Part shown: one piece after another, positions 1 to 7,185 of the stretch
Position numbering within the stretch: the first letter of the stretch is position 1
How the letters are laid out: the number at the start of each line of letters is the position of its first letter
Source: Bacteroidales bacterium
Lineage (GTDB): Bacteria > Bacteroidota > Bacteroidia > Bacteroidales > WCHB1-69
Direction of reading: 5' to 3'
DNA: 20,070 nt
NCBI GenBank assembly: GCA_031254735.1
Contig: JAIRTU010000097.1
Location: 1 to 20,070, forward strand
The notes under the pieces: generated by a model
Told to the model about the DNA's origin: nothing
Databases searched by the model: none
Seen by the model: only the letters and a program-made list of their open reading frames with translations
Program-made: the position numbers and the translations under genes

Positions 1-493
1 TTTCTCGTACTACCGAATATCCGAACTGCTCAACATACGATTGTATTGCAAAACTCACATCTCCGATCCTGTTTCCGACTACCGCTTTTTCAATGCCTTT
101 GTACAACGATTCTTTTGTCCTGTTGCACAAATGTTGAATTTCTTCCGCTACATTTCCGACAAAAAAAGTATACGCATAATCGGCATGAAATCCATTTTTT
201 TTCGCACCGCAATCTACCGTTACTATATCTCCGTCTTTCAATTCCTGCTGTCCCGGAATGCCGTGAACCACTACATCGTTGATCGAAACACACAAGGCTG
301 CCGGAAATCCATTATAGCCTTTAAAACTTGGAACTGCACCGTTATCGCGAATATATTCTTCGGCTACCGTATCTAAGGTTTTACAACGAACGCCCGGAGT
401 AACCAATTTAGCAACTTCGGCGAGCGCTTTACCAACTATCAAAGAACTTTCTTTTATAATTTCTATTTCCCGTTCCGTCTTTAAACGTATCAC
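1..493 (-). CDS. map: Methionine aminopeptidase type I, N-terminal part (runs off the left edge)
   Basis: The enzyme removes the initiator methionine from nascent cytosolic proteins and uses two divalent metal ions. I translated the minus strand from GTG at 493-491 through base 1 with no stop (about 164 codons; the family is about 250-265 residues). The stretch VCxSIND-type reads CVSINDVVVHGIPG, followed by LKDGDIVTVDCGAKKNGFHADYAYTF in pieces: it supplies the conserved active-site His of VVVHG and the two metal-ligand Asp residues (TVDCG and HADY). The remaining ligands lie beyond the window. GTG is chosen as start because the typical N-terminus IRLKTEREIEIIKES follows directly and secY stops 21 bp upstream. 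Position after secY is the standard spc-operon order, so it is almost certainly co-transcribed with secY. Confidence 0.93.
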   Translation of the reverse strand, partial: MIRLKTEREIEIIKESSLIVGKALAEVAKLVTPGVRCKTLDTVAEEYIRDNGAVPSFKGYNGFPAALCVSINDVVVHGIPGQQELKDGDIVTVDCGAKKNGFHADYAYTFFVGNVAEEIQHLCNRTKESLYKGIEKAVVGNRIGDVSFAIQSYVEQFGYSVVRE

Positions 494-514
494 TGAGAAT
501 TGTTTTTTATAACA

Positions 515-1897
515 TTATCCTATCGGAAGTGGTGAACGTCCTTTTATACGTCCCGACTTTGTTAAACCATCGTAATGACGCATCAACAGATGACTTTCTA
601 TCTGCTGCAATGTATCCAACACCACACCTACCATAATCAACAACGATGTTCCGCCAAAAAATTGAGCAAACTGCGAGTTGATACCAAACAATCGAGCAAA
701 TGAAGGCATAATTGCCACAAATGCCAAAAAGATAGAACCCGGCAAGGTAATTCTGGAAATAATCGTATCGATATATTCTACCGTTTTCTTGCCCGGCTTA
801 ATTCCCGGAATAAAACCGCCGTTTTTCTTCATATCATCGGCTATCTGTTGAGGATTGAATGTAATCGCCGTATAGAAATACGTGAAGAGAATAATCATAA
901 TCGCAAAGATAAAGTTATACCAAAAACCCACAGGGTTGGTCATTGCTGCAGCAAAACCGCTCATCGATTCCGACGATTGAGCAAACCCCATAATAGTTAA
1001 AGGTAAAAACATAATCGCCTGTGCAAAAATGATCGGCATAACTCCTGCCGCATTTACTTTCAACGGTAAATATTGACGTTGCCCGCCGTATTGTCTGTTT
1101 CCAACTACACGTTTTGCGTATTGCACAGGCACTTTGCGTGTTCCCTGTACCAACAAAATGGTAATTAGAATAACACCTACCAACAACAAAAGTTCTATCA
1201 AGAATGTTACCAAACCGCCATTGCCTGTTTCGGCTACTTTCGATATAAATTCTGCCGAAAGAGCAAAAGGCAAACGTGCAATAATACCCACCATAATAAT
1301 CAACGAGATACCGTTTCCTATTCCTTTTTCCGTAATACGTTCTCCCAACCACATAATAAAGAGCGTACTTGATATTAAAATCAGCACCGAAACAATAGTA
1401 AACGACCACGGAATAGTTCCCGAAATAGCCTCTCCTGTTATGGTATGGAATACGCCGGAACTTGTTCCTGCCGTTTTTATCAGGTTAGCGATATATGCAG
1501 GTCCTTGCAAAGCGGTTACGGCAATAGTCAAAAAACGTGTTATCTGCGTAATTTTCTTCCGTCCGCTTTCGCCCTCGCGCTGCATACGCTGAAAATAAGG
1601 AACTACCAATGTCAACAACTGGACAACGATAGACGCCGAAATATAAGGCATGATCCCCAACGCAAAAATCGATGCATTGGAAAACGCACCGCCCGAAAAC
1701 ATATCCAACAAGCCCAACAAGCCCTCACGCGAACCGGCAGTAAACGACGATTGCGCCAACGCCTGAACATCAACACCCGGCAAGGCGATAAATGACCCTA
1801 CTCTGTATACAAGAACTATTCCCAAGGTATAAAGAATACGCTTGCGTAATTCCTCTATATGATATATATTTTTTAATGTGGTTATGAATCGTTTCAT
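515..1897 (-). CDS. secY: Preprotein translocase subunit SecY
   Basis: SecY is the channel of the SecYEG translocon in the inner membrane and carries unfolded proteins across it and membrane proteins into it. The 460-residue product is near the usual length (about 430-450). It shows the N-terminal amphipathic helix and first membrane segment (RKRILYTLGIVLVYRVGSF), the plug and TM2 region (DMFSGGAFSNASIFALGIMPYISASI), the cytoplasmic loop after TM6 with KVPVQYAKR, the AGVMPIIFAQAI segment, and the C-terminal GLTKSGRIKGRSPLPIG tail. The ATG lies one base after the rplO stop (TAATATG), indicating translational coupling. Start and end are unambiguous and nothing looks damaged. Confidence 0.98.
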   Translation of the reverse strand: MKRFITTLKNIYHIEELRKRILYTLGIVLVYRVGSFIALPGVDVQALAQSSFTAGSREGLLGLLDMFSGGAFSNASIFALGIMPYISASIVVQLLTLVVPYFQRMQREGESGRKKITQITRFLTIAVTALQGPAYIANLIKTAGTSSGVFHTITGEAISGTIPWSFTIVSVLILISSTLFIMWLGERITEKGIGNGISLIIMVGIIARLPFALSAEFISKVAETGNGGLVTFLIELLLLVGVILITILLVQGTRKVPVQYAKRVVGNRQYGGQRQYLPLKVNAAGVMPIIFAQAIMFLPLTIMGFAQSSESMSGFAAAMTNPVGFWYNFIFAIMIILFTYFYTAITFNPQQIADDMKKNGGFIPGIKPGKKTVEYIDTIISRITLPGSIFLAFVAIMPSFARLFGINSQFAQFFGGTSLLIMVGVVLDTLQQIESHLLMRHYDGLTKSGRIKGRSPLPIG

Positions 1898-1898
1898 A

Positions 1899-2345
1899 TT
1901 ATAATTTTGTTGCTACGCCACCTTGGGCTTCGATTAACTGAATTGCCTTTTGGGAAAATCCATGTGCTTTTACTTCTACCTTTGCCGTAAGCGTTCCTTT
2001 GGCTAATATTTTTACCAAATCGTTACGACCAATCAATCCGTTGGCACGCAAGGCGTCTATATCTATCACCGAAATATTTTTCTTTTCTGCCAAATATTGC
2101 AACGTGGACAAATTGACAGCCGTATATTCCACCCTGTTGATATTTTTAAATCCTGACTTGGGAACACGTCTGTACAACGGCATTTGTCCGCCCTCAAACC
2201 CCGGTTTGCGGGAATAACCGGAACGGGATTTTGCTCCTTTGTGTCCTCTGGTAGATGTACCGCCTTTGCCGGAACCTTCTCCTCTGCCTATACGTTTTGC
2301 CGTTTTTGTCGAACCTGTTGCAGGCTTTAAACTGTTCAAATTCAT
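1899..2345 (-). CDS. rplO: 50S ribosomal protein L15
   Basis: L15 is a late-assembly protein of the large ribosomal subunit that binds 23S rRNA. The 148-residue product opens with MNLNSLKPATGSTK and has the diagnostic Gly/Lys-rich N-terminal block (RIGRGEGSGKGGTSTRGHKG, residues 19-38), then KPGFEGGQMPLYRRVPK and a globular C-terminal half ending in the VKAHGFSQKAIQLIEAQGG motif. Length matches the family. It lies 29 bp after rpmD and one base before secY, the conserved order L30-L15-SecY. Confidence 0.98.
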   Translation of the reverse strand: MNLNSLKPATGSTKTAKRIGRGEGSGKGGTSTRGHKGAKSRSGYSRKPGFEGGQMPLYRRVPKSGFKNINRVEYTAVNLSTLQYLAEKKNISVIDIDALRANGLIGRNDLVKILAKGTLTAKVEVKAHGFSQKAIQLIEAQGGVATKL

Positions 2346-2374
2346 TACTATCTATCTTTAACTGTTTTGTTCTA

Positions 2375-2557
2375 TTAAATTTCTTCTACCTTCAATAAAT
2401 GCTTTACTGACTCTATCATTCCCAATATTTGCGGAGTAGCAACCACTTCAACAGGACGGTTCAACTTTTGGATGCCCAAAGCTCTTATCGTCCTTTTTTG
2501 AACCAAAGGTCTCTTTATTTGACTTTTAACCTGCGTTATTCTCACTCTTTTATCCAT
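2375..2557 (-). CDS. rpmD: 50S ribosomal protein L30
   Basis: L30 is a small protein of the large ribosomal subunit. The 60-residue product has the family pattern: a first strand with RITQVKSQI, then RTIRALGIQKLNRPVEVVATPQILGMI, and a C-terminal VKHLLKVEE. In most bacteria rpsE (S5) lies immediately upstream. Here there is none: upstream are a Bacteroidetes -7 box about 37 bp before the ATG, AT-rich DNA and a phage-type gene in the same orientation. rpmD is therefore the first gene of the transcription unit seen here. Confidence 0.96.
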   Translation of the reverse strand: MDKRVRITQVKSQIKRPLVQKRTIRALGIQKLNRPVEVVATPQILGMIESVKHLLKVEEI

Positions 2558-2593
2558 TTTCCTCTAATTTTTTTACTCCATTTTTAAGGTTTG

Positions 2594-2601
2594 CAAAGAT
2601 A
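2594..2601 (-). promoter_or_regulatory. Promoter -7 box for rpmD-rplO-secY-map
   Basis: On the minus strand this reads TATCTTTG followed by CA, an exact match to the Bacteroidetes -7 consensus TAnnTTTG. It lies about 37 bp upstream of the rpmD ATG, which would leave a leader of about 30 nt. No good -33 TTTG/TTG element is visible at the usual spacing. The box implies that rpmD starts a transcription unit rather than being read from rpsE. Confidence 0.65.
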
Positions 2602-2994
2602 CAATTTTTTATTATACGTTTTACACTTTCACAATTTTTTATTTTAAAAGAAGAAAAATATTTATCTCTCCGACTTTTTACATTGTCCGAAAGGCATTCA
2701 ACAAATTTATTTCTCATTGAAAATCAATACAATAAAACAATTATATTTTTTGTCGAAAAAAACATAACGCCCTATATATAATAATGTATACAGCCGCAAA
2801 TATTCATTGATAAAAAACCGAAACAGCATTTTCTGTCCGGCATAAACATTTTATATGCTGATAATCATTAGTTTACAAAATATTTATACTGTTTTGTTTC
2901 ATCATTCCAAAAAATGGAACAGCGGCGTTTTTTTCTTTTTCCCGCAAAAAAATCACAAAAAAAAACGGCAAACACTTGCAAATATCCGAAAAAT
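2602..2994. other. AT-rich intergenic DNA between rpmD and the antirepressor remnant
   Basis: Nearly 400 bp with no convincing gene on either strand. It holds long A and T runs and a small inverted repeat (TTCCA, AAAAA, TGGAA) near 2907. No RNA gene fold is recognisable by eye. The right end contains the -33 element of the plus-strand promoter described separately. It may be relic DNA left by the break of the spc operon (inference). Confidence 0.5.
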
Positions 2995-3006
2995 TCAGTA
3001 CCTTTG
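2976..3006 (+). promoter_or_regulatory. Consensus plus-strand promoter pointing into the antirepressor 3' end
   Basis: TTG at 2976-2978 and TACCTTTG at 2999-3006 are separated by 20 nt, the spacing expected of Bacteroidetes sigma-ABfr promoters (-33 TTTG/TTG and -7 TAnnTTTG). Transcription would start near 3013 and run antisense through the 156-codon antirepressor gene. The first plausible plus-strand gene is about 700 bp away, at 3726. A second TAnnTTTG match (3042-3049) lacks a spaced -33. This is either an orphaned promoter cut from its gene or an antisense promoter. Confidence 0.5.
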
Positions 3007-3465
3007 TAAGATCGGCGTATGGGTTTTTGCATTCGGAAATGTATCTTTGAGTTCTTTGCGGTGATAATATTCCATCAAACGTCCAATGCCAAGTTCAGGA
3101 TCATCAATTTCCTCCAAGCGTTCACGGGCGATCTCTGCCAACCACATTTTAAACGGCTCGGCTTTGGGCGATGGAATGGATTGGACAAGACGAAAAAGCT
3201 GTTCTGCATCGGCTACATCAGTAAGATACCTTTTCCCGTCCAAAGATTGCAGTTTCAGTCGGTTACAATTTGTAACCGACTCGTTTCCTTCCTTTTTTAA
3301 TCTGTTTTTCAGCACTTTCCAATAATTATTAGGATTGGGGCTTTCTGTTAAAACACCAACTGCGTCTACTACGGAAATATACCATTTTTCGGCTTCTGCA
3401 TCCCATACGGAGCGGACTTTCTTATCCTCAAAAATTTTTATACTGTCCTTTTGATTCTTGCTCAT
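2995..3465 (-). pseudogene. Bro-N family phage-type antirepressor, truncated at the C-terminus
   Basis: The 156-residue product matches, from memory, the N-terminal half of the Bro-N/antirepressor proteins common in Bacteroides genomes: IKIFEDKKVRSVWDAEAEKW, the ISVVDAVGVLTESPNPNNYW segment, VTNCNRLKL, YLTDVADAEQLFRLVQSIPS and KAEPFKMWLA. Intact members are roughly 260-290 residues. Here similarity ends at about residue 134 (LMEYY) and a short unrelated tail HRKELKDTFPNAKTHTPILQRY closes the frame. The lost half carries the C-terminal region of unknown role. Bro-N domains bind DNA, and the family occurs in prophages and as lone accessory genes. No integrase, capsid or other phage gene is nearby, so this is a lone remnant. 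A short functional protein cannot be excluded. Confidence 0.72.
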
Positions 3466-3489
3466 GGCGATAATTTTTTAATCAGATTG

Positions 3490-3497
3490 CAAAGATA
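3490..3497 (-). promoter_or_regulatory. Promoter -7 box for the antirepressor gene
   Basis: The minus strand reads TATCTTTG, an exact TAnnTTTG match, 25 bp upstream of the ATG at 3465. No clear -33 TTG is present at 19-21 nt. The truncated gene may therefore still be transcribed. Confidence 0.5.
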
Positions 3498-3514
3498 CGA
3501 ATAATTGTCCATGA

Positions 3515-3558
3515 TTAGTTACGCATTGACGAAACGGAAAAGCATAATCTCACTAATC
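3515..3558. repeat. Dispersed intergenic repeat, copy 1
   Basis: TTAGTTACGCATTGACG followed by AAACGGAAAAGCAT and, a few bases on, CACTAATC. The same string occurs in the same orientation at 12239-12277 with a few substitutions and a 5-base difference in length. Neither copy is in a gene. Two copies in 20 kb suggest a family repeated across the genome. Confidence 0.65.
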
Positions 3559-3590
3559 CCATAAATCTCATAAATCATAGTTCAGACAAT

Positions 3591-3725
3591 TTGAGATTAA
3601 GGTTTGCTGTATTGTCTGTGCGTCCTTATGAACTTTGTGTCTTTCGCGGTAAAAAAAATATTGAGAAAATCTCGCAACCTGTCTATAAAAAATGTATTTT
3701 TGTCCACGTTAAAAAAAAAGAAAAT
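3591..3725. other. Noncoding leader and filler upstream of the Gfo/Idh gene
   Basis: An open frame reaches back to an ATG at 3591, but the conserved protein start (VKTGLIGAGHLG) is at 3726 and the intervening residues are unlike the family. The DNA carries the phrase CTTTGTGTCTTTCGCGGT (3633-3650), which resembles 3045-3062, and a TATTTTTG box at 3695-3702 (TAnnTTTG) that may be the -7 element of the downstream operon. No matching -33 element is seen. Confidence 0.45.
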
Positions 3726-4718
3726 ATGATGGTAAAAACAGGACTGATAGGTGCAGGTCATTTAGGGAAAATTCATTTGAATTGTCTGCGTAATATTCCT
3801 CAAATAGAGCTTGTCGGATTTTACGACAACAACAACGAAGTGTCGCAAGAGGTGGAACAGAAATATCACATCAAGCGGTTTCCCGACGAAAAAGAGTTGA
3901 TAAACGCTTGCGACGCCGTCGATATTGTAACGCCCACCGTGTTACATTATAATATTGCCATGGACGCCATGCAAAAAGGAAAACATGTCTTTCTGGAAAA
4001 ACCCATCACCGCCACGCTGCAAGAATCGCAAGAGATTGTCGATTATGCAAAAAAACAGGGTTTGGTGGTGCAGGTGGGGCATGTAGAGCGGTTCAACGAT
4101 GCGTATCTGGCAGCAAAACCCTATCTTGACAATCCGCTTTTTATAGAAGCACATCGTTTGGCGGAGTTTAACCCGCGCGGAACAGATGTTTCGGTGGTCT
4201 TGGATTTGATGATTCACGATATAGACATCATTCTGAACATGATACAATCGCCGATAAAACAAATCCACGCCAACGGAGTGCCTGTCATCAGCCAAACGCC
4301 CGACATCGCCAACGCCCGCATAGAATTTGAAAACGGCTCTACCGCCAACCTGACCGCCAGCCGTATGTCGATGAAGAAAATGAGGCGTATGAGGGTCTTT
4401 CAACCCAATGCGTATATCGCTATGGATTTTTTGGAGAAAAAAGCAGATATTATGCGGCTGAGAGACTATACGCCCGAAGACGATAACGAACTTTTTTCGC
4501 TCATCGTCGATCTGGGAGAGGGAAAAGGAAAGAAACGGATATTTATCGAATCGCCAAACAACGAGAAAGTCAATGCGATAGAAATGGAACTGTCTCTCTT
4601 TGCCGACAGCATCATCAACAATAAACCAAGCATGGTCTCTGCCGAAGACGGACACAAAGCGTTGGAAGTGGCTTACCGAATTATGGATAAATTTGTTTAC
4701 CCAAACAAGATAATATAA
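3726..4718 (+). CDS. Gfo/Idh/MocA family oxidoreductase, UDP-GlcNAc 3-dehydrogenase-like
   Basis: A 330-residue NAD(P)-dependent sugar oxidoreductase. The N-terminal Rossmann fold has GAGHLG at residues 9-14, the EKP motif is at 91-93 (HVFLEKPITATLQES), and the C-terminal domain carries VLDLMIHDIDI with His164 and Asp165, the expected substrate-site pair. The block HRLAEFNPRGTDVSVVLDLM resembles GnnA-type UDP-GlcNAc 3-dehydrogenases, which start 2,3-diamino-sugar synthesis for lipid A or other glycans. That substrate is inferred, not shown, and no GnnB-type aminotransferase is in the window. The two adjacent ATGs at 3726 and 3729 are the natural starts, preceded by an A-rich leader. It probably begins an operon with the lipoprotein and sugar transferase downstream (gaps 58 and 9 bp). 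Confidence 0.85.
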   Translation: MMVKTGLIGAGHLGKIHLNCLRNIPQIELVGFYDNNNEVSQEVEQKYHIKRFPDEKELINACDAVDIVTPTVLHYNIAMDAMQKGKHVFLEKPITATLQESQEIVDYAKKQGLVVQVGHVERFNDAYLAAKPYLDNPLFIEAHRLAEFNPRGTDVSVVLDLMIHDIDIILNMIQSPIKQIHANGVPVISQTPDIANARIEFENGSTANLTASRMSMKKMRRMRVFQPNAYIAMDFLEKKADIMRLRDYTPEDDNELFSLIVDLGEGKGKKRIFIESPNNEKVNAIEMELSLFADSIINNKPSMVSAEDGHKALEVAYRIMDKFVYPNKII

Positions 4719-4776
4719 ATTCTTGCGTTAGCATTTACATCTGACAAACATAACAAATAATCTCAACAAATAAGTA

Positions 4777-5685
4777 ATGATATTAAACAGAATAAAAGGA
4801 ATATATATTGTTTTATTTTTTGCCCTGACGTCGTCCGTTTTCTTTTCGTGCAATTCCGACATAGACATACCTTCTTATATTTATATCGAAAATGTTGATT
4901 TCAAGGTGCGAGACCGAGAACGACAGGGAACAGAATCGCACAATATCCCTTTTATCTTTCTCTCGGTCGACGGAACGGAAATCGGGTATTACCAACTGCC
5001 CGCTCTCGTGCCTGTGATAGCCGACGGACAAACCAACATCACCGTTAAACCCGGTATAAGACTCAACGGACTGTCGCAACAGCGTGTGGATTATCCTTTC
5101 TACACCACTCCGACTTTTCCGGTGATGCTTTCCAAAAAGAAAATCGACACCTTACGCCCGACGTGTACCTACATCGACAGCATAAAGTTTGCATTTGTCG
5201 ATAATTTTAATGACGACACCCAATTTTCCACCGTGTCGGGATCGCCGCTCAACAGAGGCGACGACGAGGCGTTGCGGTTTAAATACCTCGGCGAAAACAA
5301 CGGGAAATACGGCATCGTCTCCATTTCGCCCGAAGACAGTCTTCCTTTTTTTGAAATTAAATCATCGATCGTAACAAGCGTTCCCATAGACTGTTTTTTG
5401 GAAATAAATTATTGGTTTACCGAAGATGTGGAAGTGGGCATTTATTGTCATACCGGCAATCCGATACAGTACCGAAACAAAAAAGTAGGCATTGTCAACA
5501 TTCGAGCTTCGGACGCAAGCAGAGGCGAAACATGGAAAAAAATGTACATCAACCTCACCGACGAATTGAGAATTGCCTCCACCGAAATAGCGATGAAAAG
5601 TTTTGAGGTCTATTTTTCGGGAAGCAGCACCGACAGAAAAGAAGCACGTTTTTTGTTTGACAACGTAAAATTGATTTACAGGTAA
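4777..5685 (+). CDS. Lipoprotein of unknown function, Bacteroidetes-type
   Basis: 302 residues. The N-terminus is a lipoprotein signal: MILNRIKGIYIVLFFALTSS, then VFFSC with the acylated Cys at residue 25, followed by NSDIDIP, so the mature protein should be anchored in the envelope facing the periplasm or surface. The rest is beta-rich and ends in a segment (EVYFSGSSTDRKEARFLFDNVKLIYR, in two pieces) that looks like the last strands of a carbohydrate-binding-like jelly roll. This fold is a guess from the strand pattern. I do not recognise a named family. It sits between a sugar oxidoreductase and a glycosyl-1-phosphate transferase, so a role in envelope glycan handling is plausible but unproven. 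Confidence 0.75.
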   Translation: MILNRIKGIYIVLFFALTSSVFFSCNSDIDIPSYIYIENVDFKVRDRERQGTESHNIPFIFLSVDGTEIGYYQLPALVPVIADGQTNITVKPGIRLNGLSQQRVDYPFYTTPTFPVMLSKKKIDTLRPTCTYIDSIKFAFVDNFNDDTQFSTVSGSPLNRGDDEALRFKYLGENNGKYGIVSISPEDSLPFFEIKSSIVTSVPIDCFLEINYWFTEDVEVGIYCHTGNPIQYRNKKVGIVNIRASDASRGETWKKMYINLTDELRIASTEIAMKSFEVYFSGSSTDRKEARFLFDNVKLIYR

Positions 5686-5694
5686 AGTCTTTTT

Positions 5695-7131
5695 ATGCGG
5701 AAAAATATTTTCAACAAGAAAAAACAGGTTTTTCTATATGTCGCATTAGACATTATGGTTTCTATTGTGGTATGGTTTTGTTTTTTTTCGTATCGCAAGT
5801 TCACCGAACCCTATCTCAACACGCAGGAAGTATGGCAGTTGATCTTTTCGGATTTTAAATTTTATCTCGGCTTAATCGTCATTCCGACAGGTTGGGTGAT
5901 ACTTTTTGCCCTGAGCGGCACATACAATCAAATATGGCGAAAATCTCGATTGAAAGAATTTATTTCCACGTTTCAGCAGGTGCTGTTCGGCTCGCTTATT
6001 TTATTTTTTGCCATTATATTAGATGATGTTATCGCATCGTACACCGATTATATCCGCTTGTTTCTGGTATTGTTTTCTTTGCAGTTTGTGTTGATTATCA
6101 TCATACGCCTGATACATATCACGGTTTTGAAAAGAGAAATTCGCATCGGCAAAATACAGTTCAACACCATTGTCATCGGAACGGTAGCGGCTATTGAAAA
6201 TGCGTACAACGTTCTTTTTGACCCGATAAAAACCTTTGGGAACAATTTCATCGGGTATACTTCGGTGGAAGACACAAACAAAAATCCCGACTTGCCCAAA
6301 TTGCCTTTTCTGGGGTATTACACCGAAACGGATAAATTGATAAAAAAATTCGACATAGAAGAAGTTATCATCACCTACGACCCCGCCACACGCAAACAAA
6401 TAGAAAATATCCTGCCTCTGGTGGGCGAAAACAGAGTATTGCTCAAAATTCTTCCCAACAAAGAAGAACATATCTTGCAAGCGGTAAAAAACACAGCCGT
6501 ATTCAACGAGCCGTATATGCAGATTTATTTCGACGCCATGCCTTTGTGGCAAAAACTCTGCAAACGCATCATGGATATAGTGGTTTCTTTTATTTTTATC
6601 GTGTTGGCTTCGCCGTTGTTTCTTATTTTGGCAATTGGCGTAAAGCGTTCTTCTTCGGGGAACATCTTTTATCGTCAAGAGCGGGTTGGGAAGAATGGGA
6701 AACCTTTCAACATCATCAAGTTCCGCTCTATGTACGAAGATGCCGAAGCCGACGGTTGCCCGCAGCTGTCCAGCCAAAACGATAACAGAATTACCCCTTT
6801 CGGCAGGTTTATGCGGCGTACACATCTGGACGAAATACCCCAATTTTTCAATGTGTTGAAAGGAGACATGGCTCTTGTGGGACCTCGTCCCGAACGACAA
6901 TATTATATCGATCAAATTGTACGGCGAGTGCCTTATTATCGCTTGCTTTTGCTTGTGAAACCGGGGATAACTTCTTGGGGGCAAGTCTCGTTCGGCTATG
7001 CCGAAAATGTGGATCAAATGGTTGAAAGACTACGTTATGATATTATGTATTTTGAAAATATGTCGCTGTTGATGGATATAAAAATATTATTTTATACGGT
7101 GTTGGCAGTATTAAAACGAAACGGAAAGTAA
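5695..7131 (+). CDS. Polyprenyl-phosphate sugar-1-phosphate transferase (WcaJ/WbaP-type)
   Basis: 478 residues. The enzyme moves a sugar-1-phosphate from a nucleotide sugar to undecaprenyl phosphate, the priming step for surface polysaccharides or glycans, in the inner membrane. Hydrophobic segments lie at about residues 12-32, 54-74, 96-113 and 121-141. A Rossmann-like middle domain follows (IQFNTIVIGTVAAIENAY from residue 155). The catalytic sugar-transferase domain runs from about 286 to the end, with the re-entrant helix (RIMDIVVSFIFIVLASPLF), FYRQERVGKNGKPF, KFRSM (342-346), the catalytic Asp-Glu pair in HLDEIPQ (379-380), VGPRPE (395-400) and PGITSWGQ (423-430). All key motifs are intact. 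The sugar cannot be told from sequence. It starts 9 bp after the lipoprotein gene. No glycosyltransferases, Wzx or Wzy are nearby, so it is not in a classical capsule cluster. Confidence 0.92.
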   Translation: MRKNIFNKKKQVFLYVALDIMVSIVVWFCFFSYRKFTEPYLNTQEVWQLIFSDFKFYLGLIVIPTGWVILFALSGTYNQIWRKSRLKEFISTFQQVLFGSLILFFAIILDDVIASYTDYIRLFLVLFSLQFVLIIIIRLIHITVLKREIRIGKIQFNTIVIGTVAAIENAYNVLFDPIKTFGNNFIGYTSVEDTNKNPDLPKLPFLGYYTETDKLIKKFDIEEVIITYDPATRKQIENILPLVGENRVLLKILPNKEEHILQAVKNTAVFNEPYMQIYFDAMPLWQKLCKRIMDIVVSFIFIVLASPLFLILAIGVKRSSSGNIFYRQERVGKNGKPFNIIKFRSMYEDAEADGCPQLSSQNDNRITPFGRFMRRTHLDEIPQFFNVLKGDMALVGPRPERQYYIDQIVRRVPYYRLLLLVKPGITSWGQVSFGYAENVDQMVERLRYDIMYFENMSLLMDIKILFYTVLAVLKRNGK

Positions 7132-7151
7132 ATTCTTTCGCCAAAAAATTA

Positions 7152-7159
7152 TATCTTTG
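7152..7159 (+). promoter_or_regulatory. Promoter -7 box for dnaN
   Basis: TATCTTTG followed by CA, 26 bp upstream of the dnaN ATG at 7186, is an exact match to TAnnTTTG. The expected start site leaves a leader of about 20 nt made of A and T (AAATAAATAAAAAATTATTTGT region). A -33 element is not obvious. The box separates dnaN transcription from the glycan operon, whose last gene stops only 54 bp upstream. Confidence 0.65.
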
Positions 7160-7185
7160 CACAAAATAAATAAAAAATTATTTGT

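Noticed and set aside
2995..3465. Edge of an integrated prophage
   Set aside because: Only a truncated antirepressor is present. No integrase, structural gene or attachment-site duplication is seen.
3591..3725. 45-residue N-terminal extension of the Gfo/Idh protein
   Set aside because: The family starts at the GAGHLG strand, the extension has no similarity to it, and the DNA has promoter-like and repeat-like sequence instead.
6019..7017. 332-codon minus-strand frame opposite the sugar transferase
   Set aside because: It is a shadow of a well-conserved plus-strand gene with intact catalytic motifs. No family is recognisable.
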